Positions 51,977 through 60,693 of a DNA stretch of 64,000 nt are shown here, in pieces. The position numbers and the translations under genes are program-made. The notes under the pieces were generated by a model, which saw nothing but the letters and a program-made list of their open reading frames with translations, did no database searches and had not been told where the DNA came from. The first letter of the stretch is position 1. Every line of letters begins with the position of its first letter. The DNA comes from Nonlabens sp. Ci31 (GTDB taxonomy: Bacteria > Bacteroidota > Bacteroidia > Flavobacteriales > Flavobacteriaceae): assembly GCF_012974865.1 (NCBI RefSeq), contig NZ_CP043633.1, positions 1,674,001 to 1,738,000 of the forward strand, in the 5' to 3' direction.

Positions 51977-54900
51977 ATGAAAAAATACCTACAATTAGTA
52001 ATTTTATTTGCAATGTTGCCTGTTTTAGGTCAAAACATTGATTATACAAGTAATGTAACTGGGTTCTTCGGGGATTGCCCAGATAGAAGCGGCAATGAAG
52101 AGTATACTTGGAACGGATGGCTTTCTGATGATTTTGATGTTACAGAAGATGCAACAGGTTGTATAACTAACGAATCTAACGGTCCAACGACCCACGCAGG
52201 AAATTTCCTTACAAGAACCAGAACTAATATAGCTTCTACTCAAATCATAACAAGATTTGACGGTTGGGAAGACGACAGTAATGACAACGGAAATGGAAAC
52301 GGAAACGGAAACGGAAACGGAAACGGAAACGGAAACGGAAATGGAAACGGAAATGGAAATGGAAATGGAAATGGAAATGGAAATGGAAATGGCGGTAGTA
52401 GAGTTGATCTATGTAACTATGATAGTGCTGTTGACGACTGTCGAGTGCAAAAAACAAGTTATTTCAGTGTCACAGATGCTGTGGAGAATGTTTCGCAATC
52501 TAGAAATTGGAGATGTGGCACTTCCAAAATGAACATGAGGGTTTCTTTCTCTTATCAATACGCAACTACTTCTTTAGAAAATGCTACCAGCTATAATGGG
52601 ACCTTCACAACTGATGGAGACCTTCCTTTTTGGGGAGCGCAAGGAGCTTGGGGTAATTCAAATGAGAATACCGCTGCTTCTGGATCTATAGACGACCATC
52701 AAACTTCTTCTTTTAGTACCACAGTCACTTGTATGACAGAAGTAAGTTTTAATTGGAGAGTTTCTTCTGAAGCTTCTTATGATTTTTTAAAGGTATATGT
52801 AAACGGGAACTTAGAAAGACAAATTTCTGGAGAGACAAATTGGGCTACAGTAACATTACCTCTTGATCGTGGAACGAATATTATAACATGGGAGTATGCT
52901 AAGGATGCTTACGTTTCTGAACATTTAGATAGAGGTTTTGTAGATGATATTAGTTTTAACAATAACGAGCCAATTTACGCTGGTTCTATAGATGGGGCAC
53001 AATCCTTTTGTGCAGGTGAATTACCTAATGCTTTAGGAACTGTAAATTACACGAACACTTTATATAATGGTTTAACTCAACAATGGCAGCAGAATGTTGC
53101 AGGAATCTGGGTGGATTTAGTAAATGAAAATGATGGGAGTTTAGACTTTAATGCTCCTTTAACTGGATCAACTACTTTTCGTAAGAAAGTAAGCGATACT
53201 TGTGGTAATGCCAATTACTCTAATGAAATTGTAGTGACGATGACGGCGAGAGATGTGGCAGAGTTTAGTTATGCAAGTATTTCTTTTTATCCAGAGGATA
53301 TAACGGCAGTACCTCAGTTAGGTGCAGCTACTGTTTCAAATGGATTTTTTACAGGAACAAATGGTCTTGTGATAGATCCTTTAACTGGAGTTGTTGATGT
53401 GGTGGCATCTGCTTTTGGAGCGTATCAAGTAACTTATACTACTGATGGGGATTGTAGCGGTGCAGAAACGGTAGATATCAAAATAGAAAAGGATTTTATT
53501 TTTAACAATGGCGCATGGACCCCAAATGATCCAAGTGATCTAAACAACCCTTCTACAAGAGATCACAGCATTCAAATAATGGAAGATATTGTTTATGGGG
53601 ACCAACTTATCGCAAAAAACATTATCATAGCACCAGCGGTTTATGTTTCCTTTACTAGTGATGTGTCTGTCTACAACAAATTAGATAATCAAGGGAACAT
53701 GATTAGCACAAGAAGTTTCACAGCAGCTGAAGTAAATAATACAGTAGCTTGGTTTTCTAACAAAGCATCTTTTGAAGTTCTTGCGGTTGAAAATTCCAAC
53801 CTGGTACTTACAGGGAACTATATCATCAATAGCAAGCTATTCAATAATGATGCGACTTCCACATCTATAGTTGACGCTTCTAATGCTGATGTGATTTTCA
53901 GATCGACTGCTGATAAAACGGCTGTTATAGACGGTGCTTTTATAAATGTTATTGGAAGTGTTGATACAGAAAACTTTATGGAAAGCCGCAGATCATTCCG
54001 ATTCTTATCATCTTCAGTTAGTTCTACTACCTCTATATATCAAAATTGGCAAGAAAGTGGAGACGACCTTATTGTGGGACTAGGTACTCATATTACTGGG
54101 GCTGGTGGGACTGCAAATGGTTTTGACACCAGTGGTTCTAACAACCCTTCTATGTTTGGGTATGATAACCTAAATCAAAGCTGGATACCACAAACGTCTA
54201 CCAATCAACAACAGGATGTTTTTACAGCTGGAAAACCATATAGATTATTGGTAAGAGGAGATAGACAGACGGATTTAACTTCTAATTCAAGTGCTCCTTC
54301 ACAAACCGTTTTAAGAGCAAATGGAACCTTAGAAAATAGCAGTAAAGTAGTAAATGATATAGCGCTAAATTCAGGCGAATATATGATGATAGGAAATCCA
54401 TACCAGTCTAATTTAGATTTGGCATCAGAGTTAAGAAAGCTCCTAACTAATAGCTCTATCGATCTTACTGCTGTAGATCCTAATTTTTACTATGTATGGG
54501 ACGCCTTAGGAAATCAAGAGGGAGTTTATAGAACGTATGACTTAGTGACAAATAGTTTTGTAGGAGCGCAAATACCTAATTCCAGAATGATACCTGGTAC
54601 TATAGCACCTGGTCAGTCCTTTTTTATAGCTGCTTCAGGAGCTGCAAACGGGAATGTGATTCTTAACAGAACTTCAAATGATACTCCGTTAATACCGGGT
54701 CTTAGAAACCAAATAAATTCTAACTCCTCTTTAATGATCTCTTTATTTGATAACACTAGTACTACATCTGCTGCAGCCTCTATAGATGGATTGATGATTA
54801 GATTTGAAAACGGTTCTAACAACGGTGTTGATAATAGCGATGCAGTTAAATTTAGCAATATCGATGAGAACATGGCTAGACAACATACTAGTGGTTCCTT

Positions 54901-55432
54901 ATTGAGTATAGAGAACAGAGCGCTTCCTTTTGATGGAGAAGAGCTTCAATTATTTAACAACAACTATAGAAACACTAACTATATTATTGAAGTAGCTGCA
55001 ACCAACCTTGGTCAAGTTCAAGGGGTGCTTGTGGATAACTTAAACAGCACTAGAACTATTTTAAACGAAGGTCAGTCCACGAGCTACAGTTTTACAGTGG
55101 ATAATGCTAATGCTCAAAGCATCGCCTCAGATCGTTTTAAAATTGTATTTGAAAACACGACTTTAGGTGTTGATGATGTGATCACAGATACTACAGGAAT
55201 TAAGATCTATCCTAACCCAGCAACTGGAGACTTTGTGACCTTAGATCTAGGTCTTAAATCTAGTGATGCACAGGTAAGTGTTTATAATGTTTTAGGTCAA
55301 TTGGTAAGCACGCAAGAAACTAAAGGCCTGTCTAAGCTGACTATTCATACGAGCGACTTATCTGCAGGAACGTATCTAGTGAAAGTTGTTGTAGACGGTC
55401 AGAAATATGTAGAGAAATTATTAGTGAAGTAA
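51977..55432 (+). CDS. Large secreted protein with type A type IX sorting domain
   Basis: The 1151-residue surface protein starts at MKKYLQLVILFAM (51977) with a signal peptide ending PVLGQ. A Gly-Asn repeat follows near residues 105-140, then Ig-like/jelly-roll-type beta regions. A typical T9SS-associated stretch comes next (GEYMMIGNPYQSNLDL, then FYYVWDALGNQEGVYRTYD, APGQSFFIAASG). The C-terminal sorting domain is TGIKIYPNPATGDFV, NVLGQLVS, LSAGTYLVKVVVDG and KLLVK. It should cross the outer membrane through the PorT-dependent machine. No catalytic domain was recognised. Confidence 0.9.
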   Translation: MKKYLQLVILFAMLPVLGQNIDYTSNVTGFFGDCPDRSGNEEYTWNGWLSDDFDVTEDATGCITNESNGPTTHAGNFLTRTRTNIASTQIITRFDGWEDDSNDNGNGNGNGNGNGNGNGNGNGNGNGNGNGNGNGNGNGGSRVDLCNYDSAVDDCRVQKTSYFSVTDAVENVSQSRNWRCGTSKMNMRVSFSYQYATTSLENATSYNGTFTTDGDLPFWGAQGAWGNSNENTAASGSIDDHQTSSFSTTVTCMTEVSFNWRVSSEASYDFLKVYVNGNLERQISGETNWATVTLPLDRGTNIITWEYAKDAYVSEHLDRGFVDDISFNNNEPIYAGSIDGAQSFCAGELPNALGTVNYTNTLYNGLTQQWQQNVAGIWVDLVNENDGSLDFNAPLTGSTTFRKKVSDTCGNANYSNEIVVTMTARDVAEFSYASISFYPEDITAVPQLGAATVSNGFFTGTNGLVIDPLTGVVDVVASAFGAYQVTYTTDGDCSGAETVDIKIEKDFIFNNGAWTPNDPSDLNNPSTRDHSIQIMEDIVYGDQLIAKNIIIAPAVYVSFTSDVSVYNKLDNQGNMISTRSFTAAEVNNTVAWFSNKASFEVLAVENSNLVLTGNYIINSKLFNNDATSTSIVDASNADVIFRSTADKTAVIDGAFINVIGSVDTENFMESRRSFRFLSSSVSSTTSIYQNWQESGDDLIVGLGTHITGAGGTANGFDTSGSNNPSMFGYDNLNQSWIPQTSTNQQQDVFTAGKPYRLLVRGDRQTDLTSNSSAPSQTVLRANGTLENSSKVVNDIALNSGEYMMIGNPYQSNLDLASELRKLLTNSSIDLTAVDPNFYYVWDALGNQEGVYRTYDLVTNSFVGAQIPNSRMIPGTIAPGQSFFIAASGAANGNVILNRTSNDTPLIPGLRNQINSNSSLMISLFDNTSTTSAAASIDGLMIRFENGSNNGVDNSDAVKFSNIDENMARQHTSGSLLSIENRALPFDGEELQLFNNNYRNTNYIIEVAATNLGQVQGVLVDNLNSTRTILNEGQSTSYSFTVDNANAQSIASDRFKIVFENTTLGVDDVITDTTGIKIYPNPATGDFVTLDLGLKSSDAQVSVYNVLGQLVSTQETKGLSKLTIHTSDLSAGTYLVKVVVDGQKYVEKLLVK
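52289..52390 (+). repeat. Hexanucleotide microsatellite coding for (Gly-Asn)n
   Basis: About 17 tandem copies of GGAAAC or GGAAAT lie in frame in the secreted-protein gene. Because the unit is 6 bp, slippage changes linker length by Gly-Asn steps without breaking the frame. The C-rich and T-rich variants are clustered, which suggests recent expansion. Confidence 0.95.
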
Positions 55433-55466
55433 CTTATTGGGAAATTAGAAGCTTACACTGTTATGT

Positions 55467-55500
55467 AAATCCTTAATCATGAAAATGGTTAAGGATTTTT
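55467..55500 (+). terminator. Terminator of the secreted-protein gene
   Basis: AAATCCTTAA (55467-55476) pairs with TTAAGGATTT (55489-55498), with CAT/ATG extending the stem, followed by T residues. Confidence 0.75.
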
Positions 55501-55510
55501 AGTTGTATCA

Positions 55511-55524
55511 CTTTCGCGAAAGCG
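55511..55524. repeat. 16-bp palindrome, copy 7
   Basis: CTTTCGCGAAAGCG, 10 bp after the terminator of the secreted-protein gene. Confidence 0.85.
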
Positions 55525-55697
55525 GAACAAACATCCAATTTCAACGGTTTCATCATTAACTTATAGGAGCAAATAAGAGGTGCTACTTCATAAAGATAAG
55601 GTTGAATTCATTATTTAACTCAGCTAATGTTCCCAGCTTACAATTCTGGAAGCAGGCGTACCTGTTTTAATAAACTATTTGAGCAACGAGCTAAAAA

Positions 55698-55723
55698 AAA
55701 GCCATCGCAATTGCAATGGCTTT
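55698..55723 (-). terminator. Terminator of the sugar permease gene
   Basis: AAAGCCAT and ATGGCTTT flank an inner GCAATTGC palindrome, and on the minus strand a T run follows. The 313-bp gap 55433-55745 also holds the previous terminator and a palindrome copy at 55511; nothing else is seen. Confidence 0.8.
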
Positions 55724-55745
55724 AAATTATTATTTAAGTTATAGG

Positions 55746-57080
55746 TTACACTTTTCTTTTACTTGAACCGTAGTAAGCAATGTAACCGTAGCACAATAAA
55801 AGAACAAGAAAGGCAATGCTTAAACCTGTTCCAGTAGTATTTCCATCAACGTCTGTACCAAAAGCATCTGCTATTGTACCAACTAACTTCGGAATAAACG
55901 CGCCACCTACTATTCCCATCACGAGAAGACCTGAGGCTTGCGCTTTTAAGTTGTCTAAGCCATCTAAAGCAAGGCTAAATATAGTTGGAAACATGATAGA
56001 ATTAAACAAGCCTACCGCTAGTATAGCAAACATGGCTGTTGTGCCACTGCTGCTTATAGAAATCAAAATCATCGCGATAGCTAGTATGCCAAAAGCCATC
56101 AATAATTTGCCGCTGCTTATAAACCTCATTAACAAGGCCCCGACAAACCTTCCTATCATCGCTCCACCCCAATAAAGAGTTACAAAGGAACCTAGGATAG
56201 CATTAGCATCCACCTCGCTGATGTCTTTCCCTATAAGAAGGAAAGAAGATAAGCTGCTTAAAAAGTCGCTATTTTTTATGGTCGTTATGACATCTAATTC
56301 TTGAAAATAGTTCACTAAGAAACTACCTATAGAGACTTCTGCTCCTACATACATGAAAATAGCTAAGACTCCTAGTAAAAACCTTTTGTTAGATAGCAAT
56401 TTGGAATAGCCGTCTTTAGGAGCTTTTTGTAGGAGAGAAGGTAGTTTGGTAAAGCCAAATATAGCTGCAAGTGTAAAGAGTACCCCTGCAATGATAAGAA
56501 AGGGTTCCTGAACTGTTAATGCCTCTCCAGCGTAATAAGTAATTTTATCTGAATCGGATAATTTTGAAATACCTTCACTAGACATCACGCTATCACTCAG
56601 TAAGAATAATGCTCCAGCTATAGGAGCGAGTAGGGTTCCAAAACTATTAAATGCCTGTGATAGGTTCAACCTGCTAGAAGCCGTCTTTTCATCACCCAGC
56701 AGTGTTACATATGGATTTGCAGCAACCTGCAGCAATGTAATTCCAGCAGCTAATGTGAAGAAAGCGGTTATAAAAATCCAAAACTGTCGGTAGCTGGCTG
56801 CGGGATAGAATAAGCAACAAGCAACTCCCATGACTATAAGGCCGGTAACAATGCCTCTTTGATAGCCTATTTTTTCCAATAAAAAACTAGACGGAATAGC
56901 AAAACAAAAAAACGCGCCGAAAAATGCAAACTGAACCATTATGGACTGCCCATAACTTAGTTCAAACACATCCTTTAACCTGGGAACTAAGGCATCTACT
57001 AATACCGTTATAAAACCCCACATAAAGAAAAGGGTGGTTAAAAAGGCAAAGGCTGACGTATAATCTTTTTTATTACTCAT
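55746..57080 (-). CDS. Sugar MFS permease (FucP/GluP-like)
   Basis: The 444-residue transporter has 12 predicted helices. It resembles the fucose/glucose/galactose:H+ symporter family, with TLFFMWGFITVLVDALVPRLKDVFELSYGQ at the start (split here as FMWGFITVLVD and LSYGQ), AANPYVTLLGDEKTASSRLNLSQAFNS-type blocks and LALDGLDNLKAQASGLLVMGIVGGA near the end. The glycosylasparaginase gene lies 25 bp upstream on the same strand, so uptake of glycan-derived sugar or sugar amine is plausible. The exact substrate is not determined. Confidence 0.85.
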   Translation of the reverse strand: MSNKKDYTSAFAFLTTLFFMWGFITVLVDALVPRLKDVFELSYGQSIMVQFAFFGAFFCFAIPSSFLLEKIGYQRGIVTGLIVMGVACCLFYPAASYRQFWIFITAFFTLAAGITLLQVAANPYVTLLGDEKTASSRLNLSQAFNSFGTLLAPIAGALFLLSDSVMSSEGISKLSDSDKITYYAGEALTVQEPFLIIAGVLFTLAAIFGFTKLPSLLQKAPKDGYSKLLSNKRFLLGVLAIFMYVGAEVSIGSFLVNYFQELDVITTIKNSDFLSSLSSFLLIGKDISEVDANAILGSFVTLYWGGAMIGRFVGALLMRFISSGKLLMAFGILAIAMILISISSSGTTAMFAILAVGLFNSIMFPTIFSLALDGLDNLKAQASGLLVMGIVGGAFIPKLVGTIADAFGTDVDGNTTGTGLSIAFLVLLLCYGYIAYYGSSKRKV

Positions 57081-57105
57081 ACTAAATAGGTTGCAATTAA
57101 TGATT

Positions 57106-58086
57106 TTAAGACTTTAAATAGGCTCTTGATTCTATTCTGGTATTTATAGAGTTTTTATATTCCATTCGAGCAAACCCCGGATGTATGCAATAACTACCCG
57201 TTTCACCAGCTTTATTTATGGCAATGTAGGCTACTTGAAAGTGGTCTATTTGATCGTTTTTTAAGACGATTCTGTTTAAAGCCTCTTCACAGGCTTCTTG
57301 AGGACTTTTCCCTTGTCGCATGAGCTCGACAATTAAAAAGCTGCCCACATTTTTCATGATCTCTTCACCCATACCCGTAGCCGCTGCACCGCCTATTTCA
57401 TTATCTATAAACAGTCCAGCACCTATAATAGGAGAGTCACCTACACGACCCTTCATTTTATAAGAAAGACCAGATGTGGTGCAAGCACCAGCAATATCAC
57501 CATTTTGATCCATACACAGCATGCCTATGGTATCGTGATTTTCGATATTGATGATGGGTTTGTATTCGCTGGTTTTGAGCCATGTGCGATAAGCTTTTTC
57601 TGAAGATTCTGTGAGTAATTGTTCCTTTTGAAAACCGTATTTGTATGCCAGTTCTTCAGCACCTTGAGAAGCGAGCATTACGTGTGGCGTTTCTTCCATA
57701 ACAATTTTTGCAAGTGCTGCAACATTAGTGATGTTCTCTACACAAACCACAGCGCCGCAATCGCCATTAGAATCCATAACACATGCGTCTAGTGTCACAT
57801 TACCTTCGCGATCTGGAGTTCCGCCTTTCCCTACGGTTGTGTTTTTAATATTTTCTTCTTCAACAGCAACACCTATTATGGCAGCGTCTAGAGCTGAAAC
57901 TCCTGCATCTAGCGCTTTTCCAGCAGCGTCATTAGCTTTTGCAAACGCCCAAGTGCAAATGGCAATGGGTTGTTTTTTATCGGTCATAGTGGAGGGAGAT
58001 TTGTCTACACAAGCTAGTAATGTCGCTCCTAGGGAAAGGGCAACACCAGCTTTAGTACTTTTAATGATGAATTTACGTCTGTTCAC
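57106..58086 (-). CDS. N4-(beta-N-acetylglucosaminyl)-L-asparaginase
   Basis: The 326-residue Ntn hydrolase cleaves the GlcNAc-Asn bond of N-glycans. It has a RR-type signal (MNRRKFIIKS) with a lipobox ending at Cys26. The autoprocessing site HDTIGM has the nucleophile Thr176. GRVGDSPIIGAG and GMGEEIMKN are conserved. It should act in the envelope after self-cleavage. With the sugar permease it forms a small glycoprotein-salvage unit. Confidence 0.9.
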   Translation of the reverse strand: MNRRKFIIKSTKAGVALSLGATLLACVDKSPSTMTDKKQPIAICTWAFAKANDAAGKALDAGVSALDAAIIGVAVEEENIKNTTVGKGGTPDREGNVTLDACVMDSNGDCGAVVCVENITNVAALAKIVMEETPHVMLASQGAEELAYKYGFQKEQLLTESSEKAYRTWLKTSEYKPIINIENHDTIGMLCMDQNGDIAGACTTSGLSYKMKGRVGDSPIIGAGLFIDNEIGGAAATGMGEEIMKNVGSFLIVELMRQGKSPQEACEEALNRIVLKNDQIDHFQVAYIAINKAGETGSYCIHPGFARMEYKNSINTRIESRAYLKS

Positions 58087-58143
58087 GAGCTCGAAAAATA
58101 CGATTTTAGCAATTAAAAACTCGAAACTCTTTCAAAAGGAATA

Positions 58144-58548
58144 TTAAAGAGGCTTAAAAGCCATCGCTTTAATCTCGATCAATAAATGTGGATGCGGTAA
58201 TTGATGCACGGCAACAGTAGTTCTGGTAGGACCATTAAAATCAAAAAACTCACCGTACGTAGTATTGTAACCGCCAAAATCATTCATGTTTACTAAGAAC
58301 GTAGTCACGTCAACAACATCTTTTAAAGAGGCACCTTCTGTTTGTAAAATGGCATCTATGTTTTCAAGTACCGCAGCGGTTTGCGCTTTGATGTTAAGGT
58401 TGGTTGTTCCCATTTCGTCCACTGCTACACCTGCAAAAGTATTGTCTGCCCTACGACTACTAGTTCCTGAAACAAATAAAAAATCACCCACCCGTTTGAT
58501 ATGTGGGTAGTTACCTCTAGGTCTTGCTTTGTCTTGTAATACTGCCAT
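58144..58548 (-). CDS. RidA-family protein, possibly 2-aminomuconate deaminase
   Basis: The 134-residue protein has a RidA/YjgF fold with [36 protein letters not shown], the conserved Arg in GPTRTTVAV and [10 protein letters not shown]. RidA proteins remove reactive enamine/imine intermediates. Its closest annotated relatives, as I recall, are 2-aminomuconate deaminases of tryptophan and kynurenine breakdown. The kmo and kynU genes lie upstream on the same strand, which supports that reading, although a dead transposase separates them. Confidence 0.8.
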   Translation of the reverse strand: MAVLQDKARPRGNYPHIKRVGDFLFVSGTSSRRADNTFAGVAVDEMGTTNLNIKAQTAAVLENIDAILQTEGASLKDVVDVTTFLVNMNDFGGYNTTYGEFFDFNGPTRTTVAVHQLPHPHLLIEIKAMAFKPL

Positions 58549-58617
58549 GGTTGTTTTTAATTATTGGTATAAAGATGAAGATTTAATTTTATACGTGAAA
58601 GGTTTTCAAGAACTATA

Positions 58618-58645
58618 CCCCATAGGTTTCCAAAATCTTTGGGTG
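58618..58645. repeat. Palindrome flanking the dead RAYT, left copy
   Basis: ACCCCATAGGTTT and AAATCTTTGGGTG form an imperfect palindrome. It is a degraded version of the one at 59193 on the other side of the transposase remnant. Confidence 0.55.
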
Positions 58646-58653
58646 TTTTCAAT

Positions 58654-59186
58654 TATCGATGCGCTTCTTTAAAAACTTCTAGTCCATCAAAACATTTGAT
58701 AGCTTCTTTGTTTATAAATGTTGTATCATCTGAAAGATAATCGCGATAGGAAGTCCAAGGATATTCTATCACACTATTGGAATAACCGTGTTATACTGGA
58801 TTATTATGAAAATATATTAAGGTATTATTTAAATACTGCTCACTTTCAATTTTTTCCTGAACTTTCTTCTAGATAAGCTACCACTTTTGTTTTGTTGCTT
58901 ATTAAAAGCTTTTACATAACTATTAAACAAATTACTAAAAGCCTGAGATGCCAGTTTCTCATTAGAACCAGTCTTTATTTGAATTAAGAAATGAAAATGC
59001 TTAGGCATCAATGCATAAGCATAAACAGGAGCAACTGCAATTATATCTTTCAAAAGGCTGTAAGAAAAATAAATAATTACTTACTTTCGTTTTTAAACAG
59101 GCTAATTTCATCATTACCTCGATGGTAGATATGATAGTATTGATCCGGTTCTAGAAGGTCGTATTTCTCTCTATCTTTATCAGCAT
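58654..59186 (-). pseudogene. Dead REP-associated tyrosine transposase (RAYT, IS200-like Y1)
   Basis: Three pieces in different frames give a complete Y1 transposase order. The first is LLEPDQYYHIYHRGNDEISLF near 59100-59186. The second is VYAYALMPKHFHFLIQIK with the HUH metal motif, SNLFNSYVKAFNKQQ with the nucleophile Tyr, and GSLSRRKFRKKLK (58829-59053). The third is YFHNNPV, a stop, and HGYSNSVIEYPWTSYRDYL (58654-58830). There is at least one frameshift and two internal stops. RAYTs are thought to spread REP palindromes, and this one is flanked by a palindrome pair. Confidence 0.8.
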
Positions 59187-59192
59187 TAGCAG

Positions 59193-59221
59193 ACCCCAAA
59201 GGTTTTGAAAACCTTTGGGGT
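59193..59221. repeat. Palindrome flanking the dead RAYT, right copy
   Basis: ACCCCAAAGGTTTT and AAAACCTTTGGGGT form a perfect 14-bp inverted repeat with a 1-nt centre, followed by T. It would also work as a plus-strand terminator, though no plus-strand gene precedes it. Confidence 0.75.
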
Positions 59222-59243
59222 TTTTACTATCCTGATTTTTAAA

Positions 59244-60638
59244 TTACCCACGCAGCCAAAGAACTTCCTCCGTTTTCTCCTTGATTTTAAGGAGTAAAGT
59301 ATCCAAGTCGTCATCTACGGCGATCATTTCTTTTTCTAACAACCATAATATAGCTTTGTCTTGGGCACGCCCTTTAAGCATCGCATCTCGGTAACTGATT
59401 CCTTCTTGCGGGAAGGTAACTAAGGAGTATTTAGATTGGTATTCCGCTTTCGCAAAAGCGGACTCTAATCGCATTTCAATCTGACGTTTTAACTGGAAGT
59501 TAGGATTAGCTACGCTATCTCGCATCTCTACAAAATTGTCTAGAGCAAGATCTGCAATAGCATCAGCATCTGGTTTTCTCTTTGTTGAAAAAGCGGTGAA
59601 GGCATCGGCCCAAGATTCGTTTTGGTCCAGCATCTGGTCAAAAACCACGACGTCTTCAAAACTAGCATTCATTCCTTGACCGTAAAAAGGAACAATCGCG
59701 TGTGCCGAATCCCCTATAATAAGACTCGTACCGTAAGCTGACCATGGGGAGCAACGTACAGTTCCTAGTGGTGGTGCTGGATTGGTATGGTATTGCTCTA
59801 CTAAATCTGGAATGTGTTCTACCACATCTTTAAAGTAGGTGTTGAAGAAGTCTTTTATTTCTTGGTCTGTTGTAATACTGTTAAATGCAGGTCCATCACC
59901 ATCATATTGCATGAATAAAGTCAATGTAAAACTACCATTTAGGTTAGGCAAAGCGATCAACATAAAACCACCACGTGGCCAGATGTGTAAGAAGTTTTTT
60001 TCTATACGCCACTTTCCATTTTCTGCAGGCGGAATGCTGAGCTCTTTATATCCGTGAGGCAACCAGTTCATGCCTTGAGAAAACAAAAAGTCGCGTTGTT
60101 TCATCATCGCCTTGCGCACCACAGAACCAGCTCCATCAGTTCCTAAAAGGATGTCAGCTTTCCATTCTTTCTCTGTTTCTGTTTCTGAATCTTGATAGGT
60201 GACAGAAGCATTTTTTAAATCTACGGCAGTTACCTTATCATCAAAGTCTATTTGTACGTCATCGTACTTTTCAGCTTCGTCCAGCAGAAGTTTGTTGAGT
60301 TCTTCTCGTGAGATCGAATTGATATATTCTCCTTCACGGCCGCTGTAGTTGGAAGCAAAGGTACTTCCTTCTATATCGTGAATCAATCTTCCGTTCATAG
60401 GGATACACAACTCGCGTACTTTTTCTTCAAGGCCAACTAACTTTAATCCAGCTAGACCACGATCAGAAAGTGCTAAATTGATAGAGCGACCACCATCTAC
60501 AATTGCTTTACGCATATCGGGACGTTTTTCAAGAATATCTACATGATATCCTTTTTGTGCGAGTCGCAAACCCAAAAGTGAACCGCAAAGTCCAGCTCCG
60601 GTGATGAGTATTTTAGTTTTTTTGTTAGTTGTTTTCAT
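59244..60638 (-). CDS. kmo: Kynurenine 3-monooxygenase
   Basis: The 464-residue FAD hydroxylase turns L-kynurenine into 3-hydroxykynurenine with NADPH and O2. It has ITGAGLCGSLLGLRLAQKGY, LEKRPDMRK, GGRSINLALSDRG (kynurenine-specific), LLGTDGAGSVVRK and the FAD motif IIGDSAHAIVPFYGQGMNASFED. It is downstream of kynU. The variant palindrome at 59445 encodes SAFAKAE near the C-terminus. Confidence 0.95.
   Translation of the reverse strand: MKTTNKKTKILITGAGLCGSLLGLRLAQKGYHVDILEKRPDMRKAIVDGGRSINLALSDRGLAGLKLVGLEEKVRELCIPMNGRLIHDIEGSTFASNYSGREGEYINSISREELNKLLLDEAEKYDDVQIDFDDKVTAVDLKNASVTYQDSETETEKEWKADILLGTDGAGSVVRKAMMKQRDFLFSQGMNWLPHGYKELSIPPAENGKWRIEKNFLHIWPRGGFMLIALPNLNGSFTLTLFMQYDGDGPAFNSITTDQEIKDFFNTYFKDVVEHIPDLVEQYHTNPAPPLGTVRCSPWSAYGTSLIIGDSAHAIVPFYGQGMNASFEDVVVFDQMLDQNESWADAFTAFSTKRKPDADAIADLALDNFVEMRDSVANPNFQLKRQIEMRLESAFAKAEYQSKYSLVTFPQEGISYRDAMLKGRAQDKAILWLLEKEMIAVDDDLDTLLLKIKEKTEEVLWLRG
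59445..59460. repeat. 16-bp palindrome, copy 8 (variant)
   Basis: One mismatch (CGCTTTCGCAAAAGCG) inside kmo, read as AFAKA. Confidence 0.8.
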
Positions 60639-60693
60639 TTTGTAAGTACTAAGTAATTAGTATGTAGTATTAGGACGTTTTATAAGGAGTCTC

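Noticed and set aside
52245..52457. His/Phe- and Arg-rich antisense ORFs opposite the Gly-Asn tract
   Set aside because: They are low-complexity readings of the GGAAAC microsatellite in other frames.
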